This document shows positions 28,401 to 38,077 of a stretch of 64,000 nt of DNA, in pieces (the first letter of the stretch is position 1; every line of letters starts with the position of its first letter). Both the position numbers and the translations under genes were made by a program. The stretch lies in contig CM041086.1 in assembly GCA_023079485.1 (NCBI GenBank), forward strand, positions 16,066,401 to 16,130,400, given 5' to 3'. The DNA is from Archilochus colubris. Lineage: Eukaryota > Chordata > Aves > Apodiformes > Trochilidae. The notes beneath the pieces were generated by a model. It made no database searches. It worked only from the letters and a program-made list of their open reading frames with translations, and was not told where the DNA came from.

Positions 28401-31400
28401 TATTGCAAGGGAACCAAGATTTCAGGTTATATTGGTGAAATTTATAGTTTTCTGTGAAGTTAATATCACCTCACCTTTTAAATTCCCAAAGTAAAACGCA
28501 ATCAAATACAAAATACTTGCTGTTAGCAGAATTCTTGCAGGGTCCAATGCAGAGCAGACTTCCAGAGACAAGCCTGTTAATTATTACTTTGATATCCCAG
28601 TGACAGAGGTTAGAATAATAAGAGACCAAATCTGCAGACAAAGTCAACACACATTTTGCCACCCAAACCTCTGACACTGAACCCTAATTAGAGCAGTGCC
28701 TGCTGGAAGATGAGGCAGGACTTGGAGCAGAGCATGTCACAGCCACTGTGAAAGGATCAGTGTCACACTGAACATGAACCAGCCCAGTGGCCACAGCCTG
28801 GGCATTTCAGCCCAGGATGATCTCCTCCCATCCAGGCTACTCCCCTTTGACTGTCATCAACATCCTGTGCTCCCAAGTGCTTGAGGAGGGATCTCTCCTG
28901 GCAGCTGTCTCTTCTGCTCTGGCCACACAGGCCTTTCCTTCACTCTACAAGCAGTTCCCTCCACAAGAGATTACCTAATGAGCAGAGATGGATAATAAAG
29001 TTAATCTGAAATACAGAAGACTCAACTGTGTGCTCCTGGGGGGTCTCCTTTGGTGTCTGTTTCCCCAGGCTGCTTTCACATCTTGTGATCTGTCCACCAT
29101 GTTTTACATGGCTAATTGCACAAAAATACTCCTGAAAAAAACTCCACTATGCCATTTCCCAGCCAAGCAAGGGCAATGGACTGTATGAGGGTGCAGCTAA
29201 AGGCTGTCCCACTGCTCTGGTCTTTCCTCCTGCTCTGAACTCACTTTGGCTCCCAAATCCATCTGCCCAACTTCCAAGGCTGGAATCAGATGCAGAAGCA
29301 AACTTGATGCAAGTCATGAGCAGGCAGTCTGAGTTCTCTTCTGCCTGAAAAAGGATGACCCTCATTTGGTCTTTTATCTCCTTCCTCCTCAGGCAAGCAC
29401 CCCTCTCCCTGAAATTCAAAGGAAATCATCATAAGAGCTAGAAACACACACCCCCTCTGCTACCCTCACCACAGAGCTGTTTATTGTGCAAGGCAATTCT
29501 ACTGATTGAATGCTAAGCATAGGTTCTGAAGCACAGAGATTAGAAGAAAAGGGCTGGAAAAGCCCAACGTGACTCCTCAGAACATCATCAGCTACAAGAC
29601 CACAAAGAGCAGCAGTTTGGAGGATGGTTTTCTTCCTCTTATTTCTGCAAATCATACAAGCAAAGAAATGTCATATGAGAAGGAAGACAGATGAGCAGAG
29701 CTGGAGAGCAGACAGGGAGACAGGAACACAGGAAGGTGTTCTCCCTGAAAAGGGAGAAGTCATTTTCTTTTCAGAACACATTCAGTGAAAAAGAGTAACA
29801 CCTCAAAATCTTAGGAAAAATAATAATGGGAGAAAGAAAGAAACAAAACAAAGCCCACAATGTGTTTAGGGAATCACTTGGCTGGACACCAGCAGAACAT
29901 GCTGTTCCAAGTACCTTAGAAGATCAGCGGGGGAAGTCCCTTTGTAGATGGAAAATGCTTCAAGAAAATTTCAAGCAACATTTCATTTTTATTGGTGTAT
30001 TTGGAGGAAAGCTGCAACTTTAAAAAAATTTTTTATATAAACTGCTTTCAACTGAACATTCCCCTCTCCATTCCACCTCTCTTTTTTTTTCCTTCACCCC
30101 TCCCCCCCCCCCAGAAACTAACTGCTCCTCAAAAAGACCAATTACTTGGAACAGCCAGGTCTATTATCAATTTTAAAATGATAACAGGCTCATGGTAGGT
30201 TAATAATTATAGTGTTCTTCTATTATGTCATCCAAGAGCTTATGTTCCTGGTTGTCAGAACAAGAACTCCAGTTCCAATGGATTCCAATTACTTTTTTGA
30301 TTTCTGTAGATCATAATACATGTATTTAAGGTATTAGCATTGCTATTTAGGTTTATCACAGCACTTAGGTTATCATCACTATTATAAATTACAATATAAG
30401 AGAACAGGAAAGTGAATGATAAAGTAATAACTCATTTTTTTCTTTGCTCATGCAAAAAACAGTTTGTATTATTCTACAACATTATACAACCTTGAAGAAT
30501 TTTATTTAAATAGATTCTTTAAACAAACACTAAATAATAAAATTATATCAAGATTTAGTTTATTTTTTGATAACCTTGTCTATGCTTCTACCCATGGCAG
30601 CAAAGTTGAAGCTGACCATGTGTGATCATGCAGCTTATTTTTCAGTCATCACTTTATCCCAATACCTCATAAGCTTCATTTTTAAAGTTACAGTTTCTTA
30701 ACATAATTTGATGAAATTTTATTGTTGTGGGAACAAGAATGAGGCACAGTTCAAAGCAGGTGTTTTTTTCCTATTATTTCCAGCAGTAAAGCTTCTGTCA
30801 TCCACTTAGCTTACAGCCAGAAATTCCAGGTATTCCCACCCCATTATTACCAAGAGCCAAGAGAATTTCCATGTACGTTCAAATTGCTGGTGAAAAGCAC
30901 AAGAAGTAACAAAAGGAAGATGTGGTCCATAAGATCTCACACAATGTTTTAAAGCACTGGGCTCTGGTAGAATGCAGAGTTGCTTGTCTGCTTGAGCTCA
31001 GGTTTTAGATTTTTTTCCTTGAAAAATTTCAGCAGGTCCCTTTTCATTCCACCCCAGCACAGAAACCACCATTACATCTGCATGTCTTCTGTCTCCCAGC
31101 ATCCACCCCAAAAGTGCTCACAGAGGAAAGAGAGCACACACATCAACCTTCTCCTCACAGCATTACACCAGAGCTGTCTTGGGTGCACGAAACCCCTGGG
31201 CTTTAGCACACATATTGTCTTTTCACACCCATAAACTGAAATTTTCTTCAGGCACAGATCTGTAGGTGCAATGATTAATCTGTAAACCAAACACTAAAAG
31301 CTTGGTCCACCCCCATCTTCAGTATTTCTGTAACATTTACATTTCAATATCCCCTTCAAAATACAGACAGATGGATTTGTATTTATGCTTTTTCCAGGAG

Positions 31401-34400
31401 CAGAAAAAAAACAACTATCCAAGATAGTACTTCTGATGCTATCTCTTTTATGTTTTTAGCACCCCACATTTACCTGGTTATTCAGATCACTTAAGCCCCT
31501 GTCACAAATGATCAGTTGGCCTGAAAACCATTTCTGAAGTGTAACTAGACACAAAATCAGGACATTTTAACTAATAGTGAATAAAAGAACATGTTTTGAC
31601 CTGGATTTGAAAGACCTCGCCTTCTACTTCTCAACACCTTCTCCTAGTAGCCCAGTTCCATGGGGCTTTTGTAAATCCTCCTGTGGAGCACAGGAATGCA
31701 AGAGCAGTGATAGCCCAGATGTACAAAAAATTGCTAACTCCACTAGATCTACCCTCACTAAACAATAAAACTCTAGAGGCAGATTTTTAAGTATCTTCAC
31801 AAAAAAACACCAAACAAAGCTTCATAAGCCAAGTGCCTGCACTGATTTTACACTTGTAGAAACACACACATGGTGGAGTTCTGCCCACACCAGGATCTCA
31901 GATGGGTGGCAGTTCCTTGTTAATATCATTAATGTTCACCCATCACCCCACCCCTTTTCACCCCTTCCCCCTCCAGCTCAAAATTAAATCTAACAACCTG
32001 AAGACAATTCCCCTTAATTGCAGCCTCATCATCTTCTGCAGGTTCTGGCTGCCAATCCCTGCCATGTGAATGTGCAGTTGCTATGGCAACGGGCATGAAG
32101 AGCATCCTTTTGTGTTGCCACATGCAACTTTGGGAGCTGTGCCAACAATCTGAGCTCCACAGCTGGGATGGATTTAACACCTTCCTCCCCAGGAGCAGTC
32201 TGTCCTTAACTCCACTGTGGGGCTTCAGCAGCCAACCCTTGGCAAGCAGCTCCTTCTCCTCTGCTGATCAACACCTGCAGGAGAGGGGCAGATGGCTGCA
32301 GCCAAGCTCTGGGTAACCAAGCACCCAGGATGCTCTAACACTTTATCAAATAAAACCTTCAGCAGGGAGAGGCTTCGTTGGCAGGAGGTTCTGGGGTGCA
32401 CAGTTGTACACAGCTAATGAGGGATGAAAAGATAATTCATTGTCACTTTCTTCTGGTGGTTCCTGCCCACCTGTTGTGGTCTCCTCACCCGCCCCCTCCA
32501 TGCTAACAAAAGGCTACAGGAGGACTACACAAGCTCCTCTCCACCTCCACAATTTTAACTCAGAAAACACAATTAATGCACACAGAAACCTTCCCATCAA
32601 CCTCCAGATTACCTTCCAGGGCAGACTGCTTCCTAAAGAGTTTAGCTCTTAATTTCTTCCCTTTTCCTTTAAGATAAAGGGTTTAAACTGAGGTCAGAGC
32701 CTGCTTTGCCTATGATCTTTCATACTGAGCCTGCATGGCTTAGGCTCTTCTATAAAGATCAAGGTGTGCTCCAACTCTTCCCCTGACAGATGCATGCAGA
32801 TCCCTTTGGCAAAGGAACATCTGACTTAATCTTTTCCACAGATGAAGCTCAAGATCACAAAAGCTAAATCTGTTTTCAATGGCAAGTAAAACCATTCTTA
32901 ACAATGGCAAATAGCATCCCTGCTGCTGCACTGGTGTTATCACAGCTAATTACTGCATACAAAAGTGCCTGTAAAATGAGGAACAGTGTAATCCACACAG
33001 TGCTGTAATCCTCTGGGAGCCCCACACAGCACCAGAATTAAACACAACATCTCTGAAGGTTACACTTGGGACCTCAGACTCACTTGGTTCTGTGGAGGAC
33101 AACATCCATGGTGGTGTGATCCAGGACATGACTGATGCAAAAGGGGGGTGGGGAAAAAAAAAAAAAAAGCCAGATTTCTTTCCTACTCATGCAAGGCCAA
33201 GTTTTTCATGGTCCTTTTCTCCTAACAAACAGATTTCAGAGAGGCACAACAAATAAGCAAGCTGCAAGACATGGGTGTGTGGGTCACACAACCTACAACC
33301 TGAAACCACCTCTGTATCAATGCCTCTGTATGTTTGAGGCACACAAAAGGATTAGTGAGCTCCAGCAAAGAGCAACACCCTCTGAAACATATTTCCTCAC
33401 CTCCCAGATTCAGGCACATTCCACATGTGTTGGAATTTCAAGAACAAACATAAATGTCACAACACAGAACTTTGCAACTTGTGTTCATCTGTACTTCAAA
33501 AGAGTCAATAGCCACCAACAAGAGAGAAATGTGGACAATTCTGGGCACAGAGAGGGAAATAAAACCCAAAACTTGAGCAGTTTCAGGATGTGTCAGCAGC
33601 TTTTGCATGATAAGTCATATTTTCACAGAAGAATAATAATTGGATTCTGCAAAGCTTGAGGGGTGAAGAGGGACCTCTGTTCTGATTAAGCAACAGCACT
33701 GGTGTTGTCCCCTATTTTTAACTGGAAAGAAGAGGCTGAAGGGAGAAAAAAGCACACTGAGATCTGAAGAAGTGATCATTAAATCATGAGCTGTGCTCCA
33801 GAAGAGAGCTGGGGCATTAGGGGGCATCTGCAGAGAAGTGTCACTATTTATAGGGGCTGCTACAATCAAACCCATTTGTCACACAGAAGGCAGCAATGTA
33901 ATGTGCTAAGAATTCCCATCACTTTGTCACACCAGTTTATGGAATTCCCCTTTAATCTCCACTCTCCTCCAACTCTGGATTATCCCCAGACCCCATCCTG
34001 GCAGATATCCCAGGGTGCAATGAGCTCTCACTCTGCTCCATGCCCTCAGAGTGTGCACTGCTGGGCAACTGCTCAAACCCAGCTGTGGTGCCAGGATTCT
34101 TCGCTCTCCTCCATGCCTTCCTGCACTCAGACACGTGGTCCCAAGCATGAGCAGATGTTTCCAGCTTTATTCACAGCCAGACTGGAAAGCAGGGATCCAC
34201 TGCTGCACTGCACTTCCAGGAGAGACAGAGGAATCAAAGGATGAAGCCACACATTAGCTCTGAGGGGGATTTAACCCAATGATTACACCTGACAGCCAAG
34301 TCATCCATGAAGCTCATCCCACAAAACTGATAAGGACTGGGACACTGCCAGACATTCCACAGGACTACTTACTGGGAGCTGGCACTGGGAACATGTGGAG

Positions 34401-36541
34401 TAAAGAACATTCAGGCCAAATATATAAAGTTAACCCAGAGTGAGTGCCTGGGCAGGTGTGCCCTGAGCTGCCTCTGCCTTCCAAAGGAGAGCAGCATCTC
34501 AGACAGGAGGAATCTCAGAAGACAGGAGCATCTCAGAAGAGGAGGAAGCTCCCAAAGTTCAAATCAGGGATTCCAAAACCAAAGATATTTTAGTTCCTGA
34601 AACGGTTTATCATATTCCACCAGTCAGAAGCAAACAAAAGCTGAAAATGACATTCTGATGAAGATGATTTTTTTCTATGAAATCAAGTCCAACACTTTGA
34701 GGGGTTTTTTCCTCCAGAAATGAAAAACAATTTGACACTTTCATACTATTTTTACTCTTCATAACCCATCACTGGTGTGGAGTGTCACAAAGGAAGGTGA
34801 TACAGAAATAAAGCAACATAAGGTCTAAGATCATCTCGAGGAAAATCATTTGGCACATTCAGACTTTCCTCTTTCTTATGTAGAATAAAATTTGGAATTT
34901 CAGAGTGCTAAAACCTGTCTATTTCATGTTTCAGCCAACCCTACCAGATATCCCAGCTGGAGTCAGACCTTTGGAGTTCATTTGTTATGCAGCACTGAAA
35001 GAGAGGATATCAGCAAACAGGCACCTCAGTTCCTGTGTGCAATCAGAACCCTCTAGCCTGGCTGTGCACACCATGTCACACTGCACCCAGAGAAACCCAG
35101 ACCTGGTACTGCCCCTAAGCAGTGAGCATCACTCTTTATTTGTTGGATGATCTTTCCATAACATTTCTCCTTGGAAAGTCACACCATCCTAGGGAGAGTG
35201 CAGGGTAATTACACAGTGCATTTTGTCTTCTCCAGTTTCTTAATACTGGGGTGCCACAGAAGCAACACTACCCTGTCTTTGTCTCTTTCCCAAAGAGACT
35301 TTAAAAGTACAAAACAAGCAATTAATGTCAGCTTGTTAATGACCTATTGCTTTGAGTCTGACTGGAATGAGCAAACAGAATGTATTTAACATTGCAGGTG
35401 CAGATCCAAGGACAAGAAGTGGAAGAAACCCTTTAGCCCTCCTCCTCTTTTTTCTCACTTATACTCCTTTTCCTATGAGGGCAGATTAAACCCCTTTTGA
35501 CTAGAGATACTACAGATAATTACTTCCTAAGAATTTGGTCTGTCTTGCCACCAGCAGGGCAGGGTAACTGACCAAAGCATGAGTTTAATTGTGAGTCTAA
35601 ACCACAATACCAGCTTTCACCTCTCCTCAGAAAAGCTTGAGATTCACAGATCCCAAATGTACTGGTTTGGACACCAGCATCAGCTGCATAGGAAGATCAC
35701 ATTGGCAGAACGTTTTCTAAGAAAAGCCACTTAAGTTTGTGCTTCCAGAAGATTAATCCTAGTCCCAAAAGTAAACATGGGTAAAGGACAAATTCATCAT
35801 GCTTAAAAGCACTGTGTGCACCTGGCTAGAGGCTTCCACTGTCCCCTACACTTGTCAGAGGATCAGAACAGATCACATTCTCTGATGGAAAGCTACATGA
35901 TCAAAGTTGAGGAGGATTTTGCATTCCTGTGAATTATTTGTTTATGGCTGTGACTCACTTTAGAAGGACAAGACATACAAGGCATAAAACTTCAAGGCAA
36001 ACCAATTAACAGAACCCAAAAATAAGTAATATTAACAACTTGAAACATTTAGTACATTAGTCACAATTAGAAGTGAATGATCTATTTGTTTTCCTGTTAG
36101 GATGCTAGTGAAAACTGGAAATAGGCATAAGCATTATGGGTTGTGTACAGACAATAATTCTTCATTTTTAGTATGAAATCATTGGTCTGTAAGCAAGATT
36201 TTATAGAAGTCTAAGGCAAATTCACAGTAACTTCAGCAGAGCTATACAGAGATCAGAGGCAATGTCAATCAATAGAGGAAGACTCTGCATTCCCTCTGGA
36301 TAAAACTCAGCAGTAAGATTTCAGCAGAAACCTTTTGAACCACCGAGGAGGAAGAAGGTATCAAAGCATCAATTACCTTTGGGCGTTTCCACTCAACTTT
36401 CCTTGGTGGAGCTGTTTGATAGAAAAGGGACTCATCAGAGGCTGGAAACTCAGGATCTTGGAAGAGCTGTTTCTGCTGGATGCACTGCCCTTTCAGCTCC
36501 TTGTACTTCTGATCTCTGAAGAGCTGCACTGCTGCAGACAT
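4309..36541 (-). CDS. CAPN6: Calpain-6 (CAPN6), ten coding exons, 3' end outside window
   Basis: Joined on the minus strand: 36541-36377, 17100-16969, 16526-16318, 15911-15719, 13259-13066, 11479-11402, 10220-10025, 6913-6791, 5263-5061, 4430-4309. This gives 538 complete residues plus one base of the next codon; every junction is GT-AG and in frame. Order of domains: N-terminus and protease core PC1/PC2 (about residues 26-345), the beta-sandwich domain III/CBSW (about 350-498), then the start of a C2 domain (from about 505). There is no EF-hand part, as in the CAPN5/CAPN6 (TRA-3-like) calpains. It is closer to CAPN6 than CAPN5: [11 protein letters not shown] near the start, [32 protein letters not shown] and the start of the C2 domain. 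Human CAPN6 is 641 residues, so about 100 C-terminal residues are missing. In mammals CAPN6 is a cytoplasmic, microtubule-associated protein involved in cytoskeleton organisation and muscle differentiation. Unlike the human protein, this copy keeps Cys81, His252 and Asn284, so proteolytic activity is possible (inference). Confidence 0.92.
4431..5060 (-). other. CAPN6: CAPN6 intron 10
   Basis: An intron of 630 bases, GTAGGT to TTTTTTCAG. Nothing else was recognised in it. Confidence 0.9.
5061..5263 (-). CDS. CAPN6: CAPN6 exon 10
   Basis: It codes 67 residues from [20 protein letters not shown] to TDVPSRL, plus AG of Arg498. The acceptor is TGGCTGTAG/GTG and the donor [31 protein letters not shown] and [10 protein letters not shown] form the last strands of domain III and align without gaps to human CAPN6. 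Confidence 0.95.
5264..6790 (-). other. CAPN6: CAPN6 intron 9
   Basis: An intron of 1,527 bases, GTAGGC to GGCTGTAG. An open frame of 182 codons on the plus strand crosses exon 10 and this intron, but it is antisense to exon 10 and looks like no known protein. Confidence 0.9.
6791..6913 (-). CDS. CAPN6: CAPN6 exon 9
   Basis: This exon has 123 bases in phase 0, coding 41 residues: [20 protein letters not shown], then a basic [11 protein letters not shown] stretch and PTGFEIFK. The acceptor is TTGTCCTAG/TAC and the donor AAG/GTAGGC. It is part of the domain III beta-sandwich; the basic loop lies where human CAPN6 has DLRTYRRMGRPDN. Confidence 0.92.
6914..10024 (-). other. CAPN6: CAPN6 intron 8
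   Basis: An intron of 3,111 bases, GTGGGA to TTGTCCTAG. It holds a two-copy 21-base tandem repeat at 9135-9176 and A-rich runs near 7210 and 7245. No other gene was seen. Confidence 0.9.
9135..9176. repeat. Tandem 21-base repeat, two copies
   Basis: The unit ACAGA(A/G)CAGTGAAGAACTGCT occurs at 9135-9155 and again at 9156-9176 with one mismatch. It is intronic (intron 8) and was likely made by replication slippage. Confidence 0.8.
10025..10220 (-). CDS. CAPN6: CAPN6 exon 8
   Basis: G completes Trp324. Then 65 codons follow, [20 protein letters not shown] to FLQNPQ, ending in phase 0. The acceptor is GGAACAG/GATGAC and the donor CCCCAG/GTGGGA. It spans the link from PC2 into domain [21 protein letters not shown] is the CAPN6-like form of a segment shared by CAPN5/6. 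Confidence 0.95.
10221..11401 (-). other. CAPN6: CAPN6 intron 7
   Basis: An intron of 1,181 bases, GTGAGT to GGAACAG. Nothing else was recognised. Confidence 0.88.
11402..11479 (-). CDS. CAPN6: CAPN6 exon 7 (78 bases)
   Basis: This is a short exon found by looking for the DDGEFW-type end of the protease core. T completes Asn298, then come 25 codons ([25 protein letters not shown]) and TG of Trp324. The acceptor is GGTTTAG/T and the donor TTCTG/GTGAGT. Phases match exon 6 (AA left over) and exon 8 (G first). NDGEFW is the usual end of PC2. Confidence 0.9.
11480..13065 (-). other. CAPN6: CAPN6 intron 6
   Basis: An intron of 1,586 bases, GTAAGT to GGTTTAG. It contains a possible MIR-like remnant at 12692-12785. 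No gene was seen. Confidence 0.88.
12692..12785 (+). mobile_element. Possible MIR-like SINE remnant
   Basis: CAGATGAGAAACTGAGTCAC, then GGTGGGGCTGGGAACAAAC and TCCTTGACTC, follow the order of the MIR 3' region (CAGATGAGGAAACTGAGGC, GGCAGAGCTGGGATTCGAAC, TCTGACTC). Diverged; intronic. Confidence 0.4.
13066..13259 (-). CDS. CAPN6: CAPN6 exon 6, catalytic His and Asn exon
   Basis: It codes 64 residues, [10 protein letters not shown] to NGPWSD, plus AA of the next codon. The acceptor is GCTAAAG/GCTTCC, chosen because it keeps phase 0 and gives exactly the 19-residue spacing seen in human CAPN5 and CAPN6 before the GL-x-x-GH motif. The donor is ACAA/GTAAGT. The catalytic His is in [10 protein letters not shown] (residue 252, codon 13205-13203). 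The catalytic Asn is in [17 protein letters not shown] (residue 284, codon 13109-13107). Human CAPN6 has NPLG where this copy keeps NPWG. Confidence 0.95.
13260..15718 (-). other. CAPN6: CAPN6 intron 5
   Basis: An intron of 2,459 bases, GTATGT to GCTAAAG. It contains a possible MIR-like remnant at 15041-15112 and an A-rich run near 13878. No gene was seen. Confidence 0.9.
15041..15112 (+). mobile_element. Possible MIR-like SINE remnant
   Basis: CTGTTTCACAGACAGGGAAA, TTTAAGTGATTTAACTAAG and TCCACATTAG run in the same order as the MIR segment TTTACAGATGAGGAAACTG, GGTTAAGTGACTTGCCCAAG, TCACACAG. Diverged; intronic. Confidence 0.4.
15719..15911 (-). CDS. CAPN6: CAPN6 exon 5
   Basis: The first base G completes Lys169. 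Then 64 codons follow, [11 protein letters not shown] to [10 protein letters not shown], ending in phase 0. The acceptor is CACCTCTAG/G and the donor [26 protein letters not shown] and HKRGGLISC are conserved calpain protease-core segments at the end of PC1 and start of PC2. Confidence 0.95.
15912..16317 (-). other. CAPN6: CAPN6 intron 4
   Basis: A short intron of 406 bases, GTATGA to CACCTCTAG. Nothing else was seen in it. Confidence 0.93.
16318..16526 (-). CDS. CAPN6: CAPN6 exon 4
   Basis: It codes [12 protein letters not shown] to ALLEKAYA plus two bases (AA) of the Lys169 codon. The acceptor is TTCCTCAG/GTGATT and the donor AA/GTATGA. It contains [19 protein letters not shown] and [16 protein letters not shown], typical of PC1 of the CAPN5/6 pair. 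EWTEVV is the CAPN6 form. LIYCHS is like CAPN5 and differs from the diverged human CAPN6 sequence. Confidence 0.95.
16527..16968 (-). other. CAPN6: CAPN6 intron 3
   Basis: A short intron of 442 bases, GTAGGT to GGTTCCTCAG. Nothing else was seen in it. Confidence 0.93.
16969..17100 (-). CDS. CAPN6: CAPN6 exon 3, catalytic cysteine exon
   Basis: It codes 44 residues, [10 protein letters not shown] to SLWQQ, phase 0 to phase 0; the donor is CAG/GTAGGT. It carries the calpain active-site block [16 protein letters not shown]. The catalytic Cys is residue 81 (TGC at 17025-17023) and the oxyanion Gln is in DLHQG. Human CAPN6 has GHKP at this place, with Lys for Cys. The acceptor is an uninterrupted run of 22 T followed by AG. 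The exon is 19.3 kb from exon 2. Confidence 0.93.
17102..17124 (-). promoter_or_regulatory. CAPN6: Homopolymeric T22-AG acceptor of CAPN6 exon 3
   Basis: The plus strand has 22 consecutive A (17103-17124) next to CT at 17101-17102. On the minus strand this reads as 22 T followed directly by AG and the exon base G at 17100. The whole polypyrimidine tract is thus a single homopolymer, at the exon that codes the catalytic cysteine. Confidence 0.9.
17480..17523. repeat. Two related palindromes in intron 2
   Basis: 17480-17498 reads ATTGCTC, five-base loop, GAGCAAT. 17503-17523 reads GTTTGCTC, five-base loop, GAGCAAAC. Both arms share the TTGCTC core, so the units are inverted repeats inside and direct copies of each other. 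A further TTGCTC follows at 17531. They may be a small duplication or hairpin-forming DNA; no function is known to me. Confidence 0.7.
22949..22966. repeat. T18 homopolymer
   Basis: A run of 18 T in intron 2 is followed by CCCC, with a second T run about 40 bases on (from about 23006). Simple sequence, length-variable. Confidence 0.9.
27428..27439. repeat. C12 homopolymer
   Basis: Twelve C in a row in intron 2, capable of G-rich structure on the other strand. Confidence 0.9.
34494..34548. repeat. Degenerate short repeat, three units
   Basis: Three imperfect units of the type CATCTCAGA(AGA)CAGGAG follow each other in intron 2, at about 34494, 34510 and 34529. It is a small purine-rich minisatellite-like patch. 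Confidence 0.55.
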
Positions 36542-36551
36542 ATCTGCCTGT
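36377..36551 (-). CDS. CAPN6: CAPN6 exon 2 with start codon
   Basis: The exon begins after a CTTCTCTAG acceptor (AG at 36553-36552); a second possible acceptor four bases on would start it at 36547. The start ATG is at 36541-36539 with G at -3. It codes 55 residues, from MSAAVQLF to VEWKRPK, and ends in phase 0. The donor is AAG/GTAATT, rather weak because +5 is not G. The WKRP end of this exon is the same in CAPN5 and CAPN6, and 55 codons is the usual length. Confidence 0.93.
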
Positions 36552-36679
36552 CTAGAGAAGATAAATATTGGCTGCTGTAAATTATGAAGGTTCTTTCAAG
36601 TCCACAGGTGAGACCACTCATTGGTATTTAACAACACAGCACAGAACTTGTTCTAAAGAAGATTAATTACTGATTTCTG

Positions 36680-36764
36680 TTAAAAAAAAAACAAACAAAA
36701 GAAACAACAAAACCCAAAAAACCACAAAAAAAAAAACCCCAACAAAAAACCACCACCACACCGA
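36680..36764. repeat. A/C-rich low-complexity tract
   Basis: Runs of A broken by single or few C, with motifs such as AAACAAAC, AAAACCCC and CCACCACC, about 130 to 190 bases upstream of CAPN6 exon 2. On the transcribed strand it reads as a T/G-rich tract. Confidence 0.85.
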
Positions 36765-37196
36765 ACAGGTGATAAACTACATTATGTTAAGCAGAACACT
36801 AGAAGACCACACATGCCAAGATGATCTTGCATATTAGGATGATGCTCTTGGATGAACAGAGCTCTTACCAGGTTACATTTGAGAGTTCAGACCAGGCACA
36901 AACCAAGCATTTAGCTTTGTCTAATTGATTGGAAAGGTAACAGAGTGGGGCCTGGCTCTCTGTCTGTACCTCGTGTGAAGGGATGGACAATCTTTTTGTC
37001 CTACATTCTTCTTCTGGCCACTTGAGCTGTAATTATCTACTCCAACTCTTATGCCTTAAGAAAACCAGAAACAGATTTCCACATTTCTCCATCTTAAGAG
37101 ACAATACTTTGGCTGGTATTTCTGTCTTGGAATTCTTTGTTATATTTCAGGGAACTGAATTCCCAGAAGCAGCAAATATTTTCAATGATGAGGATT

Positions 37197-37264
37197 AAAA
37201 AAACAAAACAAACAAATAACAAAAAATCAAGCTCACAAGAACAACAACAAAAAAAACCCCAAAC
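37197..37264. repeat. A/C-rich low-complexity tract
   Basis: A second tract of AACAAACAAA, AACAACAAC and AAAAACCCC type in intron 1, similar in make-up to the one at 36680-36764 and the one at 56060-56216. Confidence 0.85.
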
Positions 37265-38049
37265 AATCTGGTTCCCAGAATCATGATTTATCTAACCTGG
37301 CAAGTTTATGGTAACAGACACAGTGCTCAGGTACATTGTTTCAGAATATTCTACACATCAGAAATCAACTACAGAAATAATTCAAGACAGTTTGAAGTCT
37401 GGAGGAGAGAAGGGATGAATTTACTCTTTTTGGAACACTCCTGTGTGGCAATTATTCTCCCCCTCCTTCCCACCACAGGTGAGAGGTGAACTTCCCTTTC
37501 CTTATACATGACAAAAAAGGCACATTAAGGTTGTTCTGATGTCAGATCATAAGATGTGAACATCATGCACTTAATTGAACGTGGCATCACAGCCACAGTC
37601 CTAGCAGCCTTCCTGCTGTGTCCTGTTGCAGTGTTCACAGCTCATACTACTTGAGCATGAATTGGATGAGATTTCAGGAATTTGCTGAAAACCAAACCAA
37701 GCTAGGCACAGGCCTAGTTCCATGGCACAACAGGAGAAATACAGAAGAGCAATGAGGAACACCTGGAAATATTATCATGGGCTTTGTTCTTGGGAGTTTA
37801 GAGTTACTGTGGTGAAAATTTTCACTCAAATAAAAGAGTTTAAAACCCAAATGGCTCACTGAAACGATGCCATTTTTAGTGATTTCCTTTTTCCTAAGGG
37901 CTATTTTCTTGCTAATTACCTCCCTCAAAAAAAGTCACAAAGCATCTCTCTTGGCAGACAGCTTCCCAAGCCAAGGCAAACAGACTTGCTCCCCCCCACA
38001 ATTCTTCAAGTGAACAACTTGTCAATTATACAAAGATAGCTCAGGGACG

Positions 38050-38077
38050 AGAAAAAAAAAAAAAAGAAAAAAAAAAT
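38050..38077. repeat. A-rich run
   Basis: Two A homopolymers separated by one G, in intron 1. Confidence 0.9.

Larger units (their letters stand above)
17101..36376 (-). other. CAPN6: CAPN6 intron 2 (19.3 kb)
   Basis: This is the largest intron, running from GTAATT after exon 2 to the T22-AG acceptor of exon 3. I found no nested gene; the longest open frame inside (about 174 codons, 33135-33659 plus) has no recognisable motif. It holds a pair of palindromes at 17480-17523, homopolymer runs (T18 at 22949-22966, C12 at 27428-27439, a pyrimidine tract at 30059-30112, an A run at 33154-33168) and a short degenerate repeat at 34494-34548. Its size makes it the natural place for enhancers, but none can be named from sequence alone. 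Confidence 0.85.

Noticed and set aside
33135..33659. 174-codon plus-strand open frame in CAPN6 intron 2
   Set aside because: It begins in a poly-A/G tract, has no recognisable family or splice support, and its composition is like random translation.
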